A stretch of DNA of 64,000 nt from Arthrobacter luteolus NBRC 107841. GTDB lineage: Bacteria; Actinomycetota; Actinomycetes; Actinomycetales; Micrococcaceae. The notes beneath the pieces are model-generated. The model saw only the letters and a program-made list of their open reading frames with translations, ran no database searches and was not told the DNA's origin. The DNA lies in assembly GCF_001552075.1 (NCBI RefSeq), contig NZ_BCQM01000005.1, forward strand, positions 124,001-188,000. Direction: 5' to 3'. This document shows positions 16,722 to 24,887 of the stretch, piece after piece. Every line of letters begins with the position of its first letter. The stretch's first letter is position 1. The translations under genes were made by a program, and so were the position numbers.

Positions 16722-17794
16722 TCCGCCCCGTCCAGCTCCGGCTCGACCCGCTTCCGGACGATGAGGTGGCTGCCCTCGCGGACCTGGGAACACTGGCTGT
16801 TGACACCAATGGTTCAGCCGTAGCGGCCCTGTCGCTGATTAAGCCGGCAGGCGCTCTCGCCCCCCTGCCGGGGCAGGGGTCCACGTTCCGGCTATGGGAG
16901 CTGCTGGCCACCCTCGGCGCAGCGGACCTTACCGCGGCCCGCGTGGTTGAACCCCATCTGGATGCCGCTGCCATCCTGGCGCAGGCTGCCGAGGAAGAAT
17001 CGGACGGGAGATATGCCGCAGACGGAATGGATTCCTTTGCCGGCGCCTGGGGTGTTTATGCGGCGGAGGCACCAGGGGCGGTCCTGTCCGCACGGGAGCA
17101 CGACGACGGCAGCTGGCACCTCACCGGCACAAAACCATGGTGCTCCCTGGCAGGGCAGCTGGACTACGCGGTTGTCACCGCCCACACCGGACCGCAGGCC
17201 CGCCGCGCCTTCGCCGTCGACCTCCGGCTTCCCGGTGTCCGGGAAGGGCGCGGGCTGTGGGTCAGCCGCGGCCTGGCCTCGGTGGAAAGCACCGCGGTCG
17301 ATTTTAACGGCGTTCCCGCCGTTCCGGTGGGTGGTGACAACTGGTATCTGGACCGCAGCGGATTCGCCTGGGGCGGGATGGGGGTGGCCGCCTGCTGGTA
17401 CGGCGGTGCCGTGGGAGTTGCCCGCCGATTGGTCAGTGCCAGCCGGGACCGGAAACCGGACCAGATCGCCCACATGCTGATCGGCCAGGCGGATGCGTCC
17501 CTGCATGCTGCCCGCCGGGTGCTGGCCGCAGCAGCGGAGGACGTTGACGCCGGCCGGGCGGACGGTGCCACCGGTGCCATCCTGGCGCATCGTGTCCGCG
17601 CCGTGGCAGCCGGGGCTGCTGAGCGGGTGCTCGCAGCGGCCGCGCATGGATTGGGTCCGGGTCCGTTGACCGCCGACGAGGAGTACGCCAGGCGGGTTGC
17701 TGACCTTCAGGTGTATGTGCGGCAGCACCACGCCGAACGGGACCACGCGGCCCTGGGGAAGGCGCTCCTGGCCGGCGGGGGAGAACCATGGTGA
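16718..17794 (+). CDS. acyl-CoA dehydrogenase-like protein
   Basis: 358 residues, slightly short for the family (about 380). The middle carries the FAD/substrate-binding beta domain (WHLTGTKPWCSLAGQLDYAV) and the C-terminal half is the helical bundle. The usual catalytic Glu context near the C-terminus (I-x-Y-E-G-T type) is not visible; the equivalent end reads LQVYVRQHHAERDHAALG, so ordinary beta-oxidation activity is doubtful. GGAGG 7 nt before the ATG. Its stop region overlaps the next gene's start by 7 bases. First enzyme of a four-ORF overlapping cluster. Confidence 0.82.
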   Translation: MIRPVQLRLDPLPDDEVAALADLGTLAVDTNGSAVAALSLIKPAGALAPLPGQGSTFRLWELLATLGAADLTAARVVEPHLDAAAILAQAAEEESDGRYAADGMDSFAGAWGVYAAEAPGAVLSAREHDDGSWHLTGTKPWCSLAGQLDYAVVTAHTGPQARRAFAVDLRLPGVREGRGLWVSRGLASVESTAVDFNGVPAVPVGGDNWYLDRSGFAWGGMGVAACWYGGAVGVARRLVSASRDRKPDQIAHMLIGQADASLHAARRVLAAAAEDVDAGRADGATGAILAHRVRAVAAGAAERVLAAAAHGLGPGPLTADEEYARRVADLQVYVRQHHAERDHAALGKALLAGGGEPW

Positions 17795-19146
17795 CTTTCA
17801 CGCATCAGGATCCGACCCGCACCGAGGAAGCCTGGCTGCCCCTGTTGAGAGGCGTGCCCGGCGTTCATGAGATCCTGCCGGGGAATCCCCGCCGGCTGGT
17901 GGTGCTTGCAGCGCATCCGGACGACGAAACCCTGGGTTCCGGCGGGTTAATCGCGGCCATGGGAGCTGCCGGTGCAGCCGTCGACGTGGTGGTGGCGACG
18001 GCCGGCGAAGCCTCGCATCCGCACTCACCGACACATACGCCCAGGATGCTCTCCAACCTCAGGGAGAAGGAGCTGGGTGACGCCGTCGCCCAGCTGGCAC
18101 CCGGGGCGGCAGTCCACCTGCTGGGGCTTCCTGACGGTCAACTGAGCGCCCACCGTGAAGAGCTGGCCCGGGCCCTCAAAGCGGTCCTGGAACAGCACGA
18201 CGGCGAGACCTGGCTTGTGGCACCGGCGCGGGCAGACGGACACACGGACCACGACACAGCGGGTGCCGTTGCCGCTGAGGTGGCCGAGGCCGCGCGTATG
18301 CCGTTGCTGGAATATCCCATCTGGCTCTGGCACTGGGGCACCGCCCGGGATCTGCCCGAAGGACTCCGGCTTTTCCCGCTGGATGCCGAAGCGGCGGACC
18401 GCAAGGCACGCGCAATGGCCGCGCACCGCAGCCAGGTATCCCGGCTGTCGGAGGAACCGGGAGATGAGGCGCTGCTGGCACCTGAGGTGCTGGCGCATTT
18501 CCAGCGGCCGTTCGAGAGTTTCATCGTCACGGCACCGCGCCCGCCGCGCAGGGTTTTCGATGAGCTCTACTCCGCTTCGCAGGATCCATGGAACTTCGAG
18601 GGCAGTTTCTATGAGCACCGCAAACGCGCGCTGACCCTGGCCATGCTGCCGCAGGAACGTTTCCACTCAGTCTTCGAACCAGGATGCTCGATCGGTGTCC
18701 TTACCGCCGAGCTGGCAAGACGTGCAGATTCGGTGCTGGCCATGGACATCAGTGACCGTGCCCTGGACCTTGCCCGGGCGCGTCTCGCCGGGACCGGCGG
18801 CGTGGAGTTTGTCCAAGGGAGCATTCCGGTTGACTGGCCCCGGGACACCTTTGATCTGGTGCTCATTTCCGAAATCGGCTATTTCCTGACTGCCGGCCAG
18901 CTGAAGGAAACAGTAAAGCAGGCAGCCGCATCCCTGACGAAGGACGGTGTGCTGCTGCTGTGCCACTGGCGGCATCCGAATAACGGCTGGCCGCTGACCG
19001 GCGATACCGTGCATAACGCGTTCCGCACCGGCAGCGGACTGACGCTGCTCTCCGAGCACGTCGAAGCTGACTTCCGGATTGATGTCCTGGTCCCAGGGCC
19101 GGCCTCGTCGGTGCGCTCACTGGCCCAACGAGAAGGGCTGCTGTGA
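17788..19146 (+). CDS. PIG-L deacetylase fused to NodS-like SAM methyltransferase
   Basis: 452 residues in two domains. Residues about 35-200 are a PIG-L/LmbE zinc deacetylase: AHPDDE (42-47) and HTDHD (152-156) supply the metal and catalytic residues, and the family removes N-acetyl groups from GlcNAc-type sugars. Residues about 255-452 are a class I methyltransferase of the NodS type, with DPWNFEGSFYEHRK (266-279), SAM loop FEPGCSIGVLT (296-306) and acidic D320. Deacetylation followed by N-methylation of the freed amine, as in Nod-factor synthesis (NodB then NodS), is a reasonable reading. Overlaps both neighbours by a few bases, so the cluster is translated together. Confidence 0.9.
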   Translation: MVTFTHQDPTRTEEAWLPLLRGVPGVHEILPGNPRRLVVLAAHPDDETLGSGGLIAAMGAAGAAVDVVVATAGEASHPHSPTHTPRMLSNLREKELGDAVAQLAPGAAVHLLGLPDGQLSAHREELARALKAVLEQHDGETWLVAPARADGHTDHDTAGAVAAEVAEAARMPLLEYPIWLWHWGTARDLPEGLRLFPLDAEAADRKARAMAAHRSQVSRLSEEPGDEALLAPEVLAHFQRPFESFIVTAPRPPRRVFDELYSASQDPWNFEGSFYEHRKRALTLAMLPQERFHSVFEPGCSIGVLTAELARRADSVLAMDISDRALDLARARLAGTGGVEFVQGSIPVDWPRDTFDLVLISEIGYFLTAGQLKETVKQAAASLTKDGVLLLCHWRHPNNGWPLTGDTVHNAFRTGSGLTLLSEHVEADFRIDVLVPGPASSVRSLAQREGLL

Positions 19147-19832
19147 CCCCACGCCACACCGGCGTCGTCATTCCAGCCCGTAACGAGGAAGAACTCCTGC
19201 CGCGTTGCCTGGCCGCAGTGGCGGCGGCCGTCGAAACAGTGGCAGCCGAAGGTCCCCTCCGGGTGAGCGTCGCCGTCGTCCTTGATTCCTGCACTGACGG
19301 CTCAGCGGAGGCAGCCGCGCAGGCAGGCGCCGGGCTCGGCCTGGAGCTGCACCTGCTGGAGACCGCCGCCGGAAATGTCGGGGCAGCGCGGGCGCTTGGC
19401 GTCGACGCGATGCTGCGGGCGGGTGCCGGGTGGATCGCTAATACCGACGCTGACACCGTGGTCCCCGGCAACTGGCTGCTGACGCAGCATCAGCTGGCCG
19501 CCGCGGGGCACGGGCTGATCCTGGGCACCGTCGTCCCGGACGCCGCCGATCTGACCGCCGAGCACCTGACCAGGTGGCACTCACGCCATCAGCTCATCGA
19601 AGGCCATCCGCACGTGAACGGTGCCAACCTGGGTTTTTCCGCCGCAGCGTATTCCGCGGCCGGCGGTTTTAGGCCCGAAGCGGCCCACGAGGACATCCAC
19701 CTGGCCGAACGGATGAAAGCAGCGGGTGTGGCCTGGATTGCCACCGACTGGATCCGGGCGGTGACCTCCGGGAGACGTGACGGCAGAACACCCGAAGGGT
19801 TTTCGGGCTTTCTCCGGCAACTGCTCAACTGA
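19143..19832 (+). CDS. family 2 glycosyltransferase
   Basis: 229 residues, soluble, no membrane helices. GT-A motifs: VVIPARNEEELLPRC at the start, the metal-binding ANTDADT (DxD type), VNGANLGFS, and HEDIHLAERM as acceptor-side acidic motif. GTG at 19143 overlaps the previous stop (GTGA). With the deacetylase/N-methyltransferase it completes a set reminiscent of NodC-NodB-NodS chemistry, but the short length means a single-sugar transferase rather than a chitin synthase. Product unknown. Confidence 0.88.
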   Translation: MTPRHTGVVIPARNEEELLPRCLAAVAAAVETVAAEGPLRVSVAVVLDSCTDGSAEAAAQAGAGLGLELHLLETAAGNVGAARALGVDAMLRAGAGWIANTDADTVVPGNWLLTQHQLAAAGHGLILGTVVPDAADLTAEHLTRWHSRHQLIEGHPHVNGANLGFSAAAYSAAGGFRPEAAHEDIHLAERMKAAGVAWIATDWIRAVTSGRRDGRTPEGFSGFLRQLLN

Positions 19833-19887
19833 TCCGCCCAGGGAGCCGGCTCTGGTGCAGGACTTCGCTGCTGGCTAGCGTTGGTGG

Positions 19888-20127
19888 ATGGACACTTCAG
19901 AAATTCAGCAGCAGATCCAGGAACTGGTGGAGCGCGAACAGGCACTGCGCGACGCCGGTCCCGCAACAGACCCGGAACAGCACGCCGAGCAGCTCCGCCG
20001 GGTTGGTGAACAGCTGGACCAGTGCTGGGACCTGCTCCGGCAGCGCCGTGCCCGCCTGGAGGTGGGAGAGAACCCGGACGACGCGGCCGTGAGGCCCGTG
20101 AGTGAAGTCGAGGGTTACCGCCAGTAG
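19888..20127 (+). CDS. DUF2630 family protein
   Basis: 79 residues, almost all helical and charged (IQQQIQELVEREQALRDAG, then LDQCWDLLRQRRARLE), typical of the small actinobacterial DUF2630 family; function unknown. TAGCGT lies 6 nt before the ATG, so the mRNA is probably leaderless. Confidence 0.85.
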   Translation: MDTSEIQQQIQELVEREQALRDAGPATDPEQHAEQLRRVGEQLDQCWDLLRQRRARLEVGENPDDAAVRPVSEVEGYRQ

Positions 20128-20137
20128 GGCTGGGCCG

Positions 20138-20392
20138 TCAGCGGGTCAGTGACCGCACGAGCGCCGCGGCGCCTATCGTCCGGCGGAACGGGCTGCGGCC
20201 GCGGAAGGCTTCCCCGGCGGCCCACCACAGCATGGAGCCCTGGCTCGCCCGGTGCAGCAGGGTGCGGTAGCGCGGTGTGAGGGCCATGCCGGAGGCCGCG
20301 CCGAAACCGGCCCAGGCCAGCAGCGGCAGGTTGGGCAGCTGGAACACAGTCTGCCTCCCGGTGCGGTCGCGGAAGAATCTGGTGATGGCCAT
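20138..20392 (-). CDS. small conserved hypothetical, probable membrane-associated
   Basis: 84 residues with one hydrophobic stretch (LPLLAWAGFGAASGMAL) and basic ends. I do not recognise a named family. It starts 2 bases after the stop of ku, so it is co-transcribed with it; a link with end joining is only suggested by position. Confidence 0.65.
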   Translation of the reverse strand: MAITRFFRDRTGRQTVFQLPNLPLLAWAGFGAASGMALTPRYRTLLHRASQGSMLWWAAGEAFRGRSPFRRTIGAAALVRSLTR

Positions 20393-20394
20393 GC

Positions 20395-21267
20395 CTAGGC
20401 ACCTTTCCTGGTTTTTTTGCCGGCGGACTTCGCCGCAGGTTTCTTGCCCCCGCTGTCCTTCTGCTCAGCGGACCCAGCCTTCCTGCCGCGGTTTTTCTCC
20501 ACGCTGCGGCGCAGGGCCTCCATCAGGTCGAGTACCTTGCCGCCCTCTTCCTCGGGCTCTTCGCCAAAGGTTTCCTGGGTATCCAGGGCCTCACCCTTTT
20601 CCAGCTTGGCTTCAATCAGTGTGCGCAGCTGCTCCTGGTACTCGTCGGTGAAGCCGGAGGGATCGAAATCGGAGCTGAACGATTCCACCAGTGCCGAGGA
20701 CATTTCCAGCTCCTTTGCCGAAATGCGGACGCTTTCTTCCAGGGAGGGGAACGCGGCCTCGCGCACCTCGTCCTCCCAGAGCAGGGTCTGCAGGGTCAGG
20801 ACATCGCCGCGGACCCGGAGTGCACCCAGCCGGCTTTTCTGCCGAAGGGAGAACTGGACGATCGCGGTGCGCTCGGATTCCTCCAGAGTCCGGCGGAGCA
20901 GCACATAGGACTTGGTGGACTTGGAGTCCGGCTCCAGATAATAGGTCCGGTCGAAGAGAATCGGGTCCACCTGGTCGCTGGGCACGAACTCCACCACCTC
21001 GATCTCCCGGCTTTTCTCCACCGGCAGCGAAGCGAGGTCTTCGTCGGTCAGGACGACGGTCTGCTCGCCGTCGTCGTACGCCTTGGCAATGTTCTTGTAC
21101 TCCACCACTTCACCGCAGATTTCGCAGCGGCGCTGGTACCGGATGCGGCCGCCGTCCTTTTCGTGCACCTGATGGAGGCTGACATCGTGGTCCTCGGTGG
21201 CGGAATAGACCTTGACCGGCACGTTGACCAGCCCAAACGCTATGGCACCCTTCCAGATGGCTCTCAT
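20395..21267 (-). CDS. ku: Ku protein (non-homologous end joining)
   Basis: 290 residues. The bacterial Ku homodimer binds broken DNA ends and recruits LigD. Typical features: the N-terminal MRAIWKGAIAFGLVNVPVK, a CEICG zinc-like motif, the bridge region, and a Lys-rich C-terminal tail (GKKPAAKSAGKKTRKGA) that binds DNA. ATG at 21267 gives the canonical N-terminus; the 43-codon upstream extension is Pro/Ala-rich and lacks support. LigD lies about 10 kb away on the other strand. Confidence 0.97.
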   Translation of the reverse strand: MRAIWKGAIAFGLVNVPVKVYSATEDHDVSLHQVHEKDGGRIRYQRRCEICGEVVEYKNIAKAYDDGEQTVVLTDEDLASLPVEKSREIEVVEFVPSDQVDPILFDRTYYLEPDSKSTKSYVLLRRTLEESERTAIVQFSLRQKSRLGALRVRGDVLTLQTLLWEDEVREAAFPSLEESVRISAKELEMSSALVESFSSDFDPSGFTDEYQEQLRTLIEAKLEKGEALDTQETFGEEPEEEGGKVLDLMEALRRSVEKNRGRKAGSAEQKDSGGKKPAAKSAGKKTRKGA

Positions 21268-21478
21268 GTACCAAGTGAACACCAAGCAGGCTGAGAGATA
21301 CCAGACTTTGGTGCGCGCGGGCGCGGGTGCGGGCGGCCCGGGCGGCGGCGGCACGGTCTTTCCCGCCCACCCTTGGCGTGCGCGGAGAGCGTGCATACCC
21401 TGTGAGCAGATTTCCGGTGCTCAGGCCGGGCGTATCCGCCAGCACCGAAGATAACCACCGCAACCGCCGGGAGCAGCC

Positions 21479-22870
21479 ATGATCCAGGAACCAGACCTTG
21501 AAGCACTCCGCGGCAGCGTCCGCGGCATCGTGAGCCTGCCCGGTGACGCCGCGTACGCGGAGGACACTGCGTCCTACAACCTGGCCCAGGTCCACCGGCC
21601 AGACGCAGCCCTGGGCGTGCTCGACGCCGGTGACGTTGCCGGCGCTGTGGCCTGGGCCGCGCAGCGCGGCATCCCCCTCGCGGTGCAGGCGACCGGGCAC
21701 AGCGTTGCGGCACCCATGGACGAAGGCCTGCTGATCAACACCTCACGCCTGCAGGACGTCGCAGTGGACCAGACGGCGGGGACAGTCACAGTGGGAGCGG
21801 GAGTCCGGTGGTCCGCTGTCCTGGACCAACTGGTGCCCCTGGGACTCACCGCTGCCCATGGGTCCAGTTCGCGCGTGGGAGTAGTCGGATACACCCTCGG
21901 CGGCGGGCTCCCGCTGATGGGCAGGTCCCTCGGATTCGCTGCGGACCATGTGCGCAGCCTCGAAGTCGTGACACCGGACGGAACAGTGCGCCGCGTCGAT
22001 CCGGACCAGGAGCCGGAACTGTTCGCCGTGCTGCGCGGTGGAAAGGGCAACTACGGAATAGTCACGGAAATGACTTTTGGGGCAGTGCCGCTGGGGGACT
22101 TCTACGGCGGGCAGATGGTGTTCCCGGAAGCAGCCGCCGGAGACGTGCTGGAGGCTTTCCGGCAGTGGGCACCGGGCCTGCCCCACGAGGCATCGGCGTC
22201 GCTGGCCTTTATGCACCTTCCGGATGTTCCGTTCGTTCCGGAGGAGCTCCGGGGAAGCGCGCCGGTCCTGCTGCGCTTTGGGTTTTTTGGCGGCCGGGAA
22301 GAGGGCGAGGCACTGATCGGGCCGATGCGTGCGCTTCCGCTGCTCAGGGACACCGTTGGCCCGATGGATTACGGGGCCGTGGATTCCATTCATGACGATC
22401 CCGCGGGCCCGATGCCCAGCATGGAACGCGGCATGCTGCTCGCTGACTTCAGTGAGGAGGGTGCAGCGGAATTGCTCAGGCACATCGGTCCCGGCTCGGA
22501 CACGCCCCTGGTGATGGCCGAACTTCGCCTGTTGGGTGGAGCCCTGGCCTCGGATCCCGCGGTACCGGACGCAGTATCCGGCCGGAGTGCCGGCTTCCAC
22601 CTCTTCATCCTTGGGGTTCCGGGGCTCCCTGCGGAGGATGCCGTCGAGGCAGCGCTGGTTCGCCTCGCCACGGGTTTTGAACCCTACGCCGCCGGTAGCC
22701 TGATCAATTTCCATGGACCCGCGGGTGATGAACAGGACAGGGCCCGCGCGTGGGAACCGGAGGCCTACGAGCGGCTGCGCTCGGCCAAGGCCGCCTGGGA
22801 TCCGCAGAATCTCTTCCGGTACGGCCATGCCGTCCCGCCCCTTGGTTTAATGGACTCAGCAACCGGCTGA
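21479..22870 (+). CDS. FAD-linked (berberine bridge/VAO-type) oxidase
   Basis: 463 residues. The PCMH-type FAD-binding domain is at about 40-210, with ATGHSVAAPMDEGLLINTSR (the His region of bicovalent FAD oxidases), GVVGYTLGGG and GGKGNYGIVTEM; the BBE-like C-terminal segment is represented by LFRYGHAV. Probably oxidises a sugar, lactone or aromatic alcohol; substrate unknown. The second covalent-link Cys of BBE enzymes is not seen in the TLGGG region, so FAD is likely held by His only. Divergent from ku. Confidence 0.87.
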   Translation: MIQEPDLEALRGSVRGIVSLPGDAAYAEDTASYNLAQVHRPDAALGVLDAGDVAGAVAWAAQRGIPLAVQATGHSVAAPMDEGLLINTSRLQDVAVDQTAGTVTVGAGVRWSAVLDQLVPLGLTAAHGSSSRVGVVGYTLGGGLPLMGRSLGFAADHVRSLEVVTPDGTVRRVDPDQEPELFAVLRGGKGNYGIVTEMTFGAVPLGDFYGGQMVFPEAAAGDVLEAFRQWAPGLPHEASASLAFMHLPDVPFVPEELRGSAPVLLRFGFFGGREEGEALIGPMRALPLLRDTVGPMDYGAVDSIHDDPAGPMPSMERGMLLADFSEEGAAELLRHIGPGSDTPLVMAELRLLGGALASDPAVPDAVSGRSAGFHLFILGVPGLPAEDAVEAALVRLATGFEPYAAGSLINFHGPAGDEQDRARAWEPEAYERLRSAKAAWDPQNLFRYGHAVPPLGLMDSATG

Positions 22871-22911
22871 GCTGCAGCCGGCGGTGTCGGCAGGCAGGGC
22901 AGTGCAGGTAT

Positions 22912-23364
22912 ATGGACGGACAAACCCGGGTTCCCGGTGAACTGACAGTAGGACAGGTCGCTGAACGCAGCGGAGTGGCCGTGTCCGCCCTGCATTTCTA
23001 TGAGCGGCAGGGCCTGATCCAGAGCCGCCGGACGGCGGGAAACCAGCGCCGTTTCGACCGCTCGGTGCTGCGCAGGGTGGCGGTTATCCGTGCTGCCCAG
23101 CGGGCCGGTATTCCCTTGTCGCATATTGCCTCCGCCCTCGCGGAACTGCCTCACGACGGCGTTCCGGACCAAGCTGACTGGCAGCGCCTCTCCATGGCCT
23201 GGCGCCAGGACCTCGACAGCCGGATCCACCAGCTTGAGGCCCTGCGGGACCGGCTGGGCGGCTGTATCGGCTGCGGCTGCCTGACCCTGGCCGAGTGCAG
23301 CTTCGTCAATCCGGACGATGCTTCCGGGCTGCATTCGCACGGTGCACCGCTGCTGGAACCGTAG
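22912..23364 (+). CDS. soxR: redox-sensitive regulator SoxR
   Basis: 150 residues of the MerR family: N-terminal HTH (ELTVGQVAERSGVAVSALHF), dimer helix, and the diagnostic [2Fe-2S] cluster C118-x2-C121-x-C123-x5-C129 (CIGCGCLTLAEC). Oxidised by redox-cycling compounds it activates promoters with an over-long spacer. Such a promoter lies 20 bases downstream, in front of the flavin reductase. ATG at 22912 is the only start that keeps the HTH complete. Confidence 0.95.
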   Translation: MDGQTRVPGELTVGQVAERSGVAVSALHFYERQGLIQSRRTAGNQRRFDRSVLRRVAVIRAAQRAGIPLSHIASALAELPHDGVPDQADWQRLSMAWRQDLDSRIHQLEALRDRLGGCIGCGCLTLAECSFVNPDDASGLHSHGAPLLEP

Positions 23365-23380
23365 ATCTGGAACCGTAGAT
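23353..23380. repeat. 14-bp perfect tandem duplication at soxR 3' end
   Basis: CTGGAACCGTAGAT occurs twice head to tail. The first copy contains the soxR stop codon TAG. A recent slippage event; it sits just before the SoxR-type promoter. Confidence 0.85.
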
Positions 23381-23411
23381 TTGACCTCAACTATTGTTGA
23401 GGTTCTACGCT
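23381..23411 (+). promoter_or_regulatory. SoxR box and SoxR-type promoter
   Basis: CCTCAACTATTGTTGAGG (23385-23402) is a perfect 7-bp-arm palindrome matching the known SoxR operator form (CCTCAA...TTGAGG). It lies between -35 TTGACC (23381-23386) and -10 TACGCT (23406-23411), which are separated by 19 bp, the abnormal spacing that SoxR corrects. The -10 is 6 nt before the flavin reductase ATG, so transcription is leaderless. Confidence 0.9.
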
Positions 23412-23417
23412 TGGGTT

Positions 23418-23930
23418 ATGACTTCAACGGCAGTTACCAACCCTGTGGTGGATGAATTCAAGGACGCGTTCCGGGGCCACCCCGCCGGCGTCGCGATCAT
23501 TACCGCCGCAGGGCCCACCGGGCCCGTGGGATTGACGGCGTCCTCAGTCACCTCGGTGTCCGCGGTTCCGCCCATCCTGGCGTTCTCGCTGGCCTCGACC
23601 GAGGGCTCGGCTGGTGTTATTGCCGCCGCCGGCACCATCGTGGTGCACCTGCTCGGCGCTGAAAACGCCGGGCTGGCTGCCCTCTTTGCCGCCCGTGGGT
23701 CGGAGCGGTTTGGGCCGGACCTGGAATGGGAAACACTGCCGGGCGGCGAGCCGCTGCTCAAGGGAGTGCCCCGGGCACTTGTCTGCCGGGTGCTGTCCCT
23801 CACCCAGGCCGGCAGCTCGACGCTGATCGCCGCCGCTGTGCTGGATATTCACACCGGGCCGGCCGCCGCGCCCCTGGTTTACCACGACCGCACCTACCAT
23901 CGGCTGAGCGGTGAGTCTGCCCTGCAGTGA
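23418..23930 (+). CDS. flavin reductase-domain protein, SoxR target
   Basis: 170 residues of the FMN-binding flavin-reductase-like split-barrel family (HPAGVAIITA near residue 20, GLTASSVTSVSAVPPILAFS, then the HLLGAENAGLAALFA segment). Reduces FMN/FAD with NAD(P)H or acts as partner of a monooxygenase; substrate unknown. The promoter carries a SoxR box, so it is expected to be induced by redox-cycling drugs, as for SoxR regulons in Streptomyces. The 3' end is 7 bases from lysG on the other strand. Confidence 0.9.
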   Translation: MTSTAVTNPVVDEFKDAFRGHPAGVAIITAAGPTGPVGLTASSVTSVSAVPPILAFSLASTEGSAGVIAAAGTIVVHLLGAENAGLAALFAARGSERFGPDLEWETLPGGEPLLKGVPRALVCRVLSLTQAGSSTLIAAAVLDIHTGPAAAPLVYHDRTYHRLSGESALQ

Positions 23931-23937
23931 ATCCGTT

Positions 23938-24816
23938 CTAGGCCAGTTCCCTGGCCGCAGCACCGGTCAGCGCTCCGGCAACCCGGGAGAGGGCCGGCAG
24001 ATCCACCCGCCACTGTTGCCAGAACAGCGGGACATCCAGGGTGCGCCCGGGCGCGAGCAGCACCAGCGAACCGTCGGCCAGCAGCGGTGCTGCCTGCAGA
24101 TCCGGCAGAACGGCCCAGCCGAAGCCCAGCCGGGTTGCCTGCAGGAAATCCCAGGATGCCGGAACGAAATGGTGGGGTGGGGCGATGCCGGGCCCGAAGC
24201 AATCCGACAGGAATCTCTGCTGCAGGGAGTCTCTCCGATTGAACACCACCATGGGCGCCGCAGCGGCGGAAACGCGGGTCCATCCTTCCGCCAGCCAGCG
24301 CCGGGCGAAGTCCGGGCTGGCCACCGGCTGGTAGCGCATAATGCCCAGCGGCTCCACCGAGCAGCCCTGCACCGCTGTGGAACTGGAGGTTACGGCCCCC
24401 ATGGCGGTGCCATTGCGCAGGCTCTCGGCTGAGTAGTCCTGGTCCTCCAGGGTGAACTCGAAGCTGATGTCCTGCAGGGGCGCAAGGGCCGGCAGGACCC
24501 ATGTGGCCATTGAGTCCGCGTTGATGACCAGCTGGACCCGGGGCCGGCCTGCATATTCGTCCAGTCCCAGCCGCCGCGCGGCGTCGCTTTCCAGGGCCGC
24601 CACCTGCCGGGCCAGCCGCAGCAGGACAGCCCCCGGTTCCGTGACTGCGGCCGGTCTGCCGCGGCGGACCAGGACAGCACCCACCTGCTTCTCCAAAGCC
24701 TTGATCCGCTGGCTGATCGCCGATGGGGTGACGTGCAGGGAGGCAGCTGCCGCTTCGAAACCGCCGTGGTCGATCACGGCGGAAAGGGCACGCAGCTGCT
24801 CGGAATTCAGATCCAC
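23938..24816 (-). CDS. lysG: LysR-type regulator LysG/ArgP
   Basis: 292 residues: N-terminal HTH (LRALSAVIDHGGFEAAAASL, then HVTPSAISQRIKALE) and an effector domain typical of ArgP/IciA/LysG. Known members sense lysine, arginine or histidine and activate the divergent exporter gene. It is transcribed away from lysE over a 71-base spacer that holds a strong inverted repeat. Confidence 0.93.
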   Translation of the reverse strand: MDLNSEQLRALSAVIDHGGFEAAAASLHVTPSAISQRIKALEKQVGAVLVRRGRPAAVTEPGAVLLRLARQVAALESDAARRLGLDEYAGRPRVQLVINADSMATWVLPALAPLQDISFEFTLEDQDYSAESLRNGTAMGAVTSSSTAVQGCSVEPLGIMRYQPVASPDFARRWLAEGWTRVSAAAAPMVVFNRRDSLQQRFLSDCFGPGIAPPHHFVPASWDFLQATRLGFGWAVLPDLQAAPLLADGSLVLLAPGRTLDVPLFWQQWRVDLPALSRVAGALTGAAARELA

Positions 24817-24824
24817 ATTAACAA

Positions 24825-24843
24825 TTCTAAACTTTCGTTAGAA
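24825..24843. promoter_or_regulatory. LysG operator candidate
   Basis: TTCTAAACTTTCGTTAGAA: perfect 6-bp arms TTCTAA/TTAGAA around 7 bases, with the LysR-type T-N11-A core, centred between the two divergent genes. Confidence 0.7.
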
Positions 24844-24887
24844 GTTTTAGTTGGATTCATGAGGCTCGCACCGCCTAGCGTCAAGGG

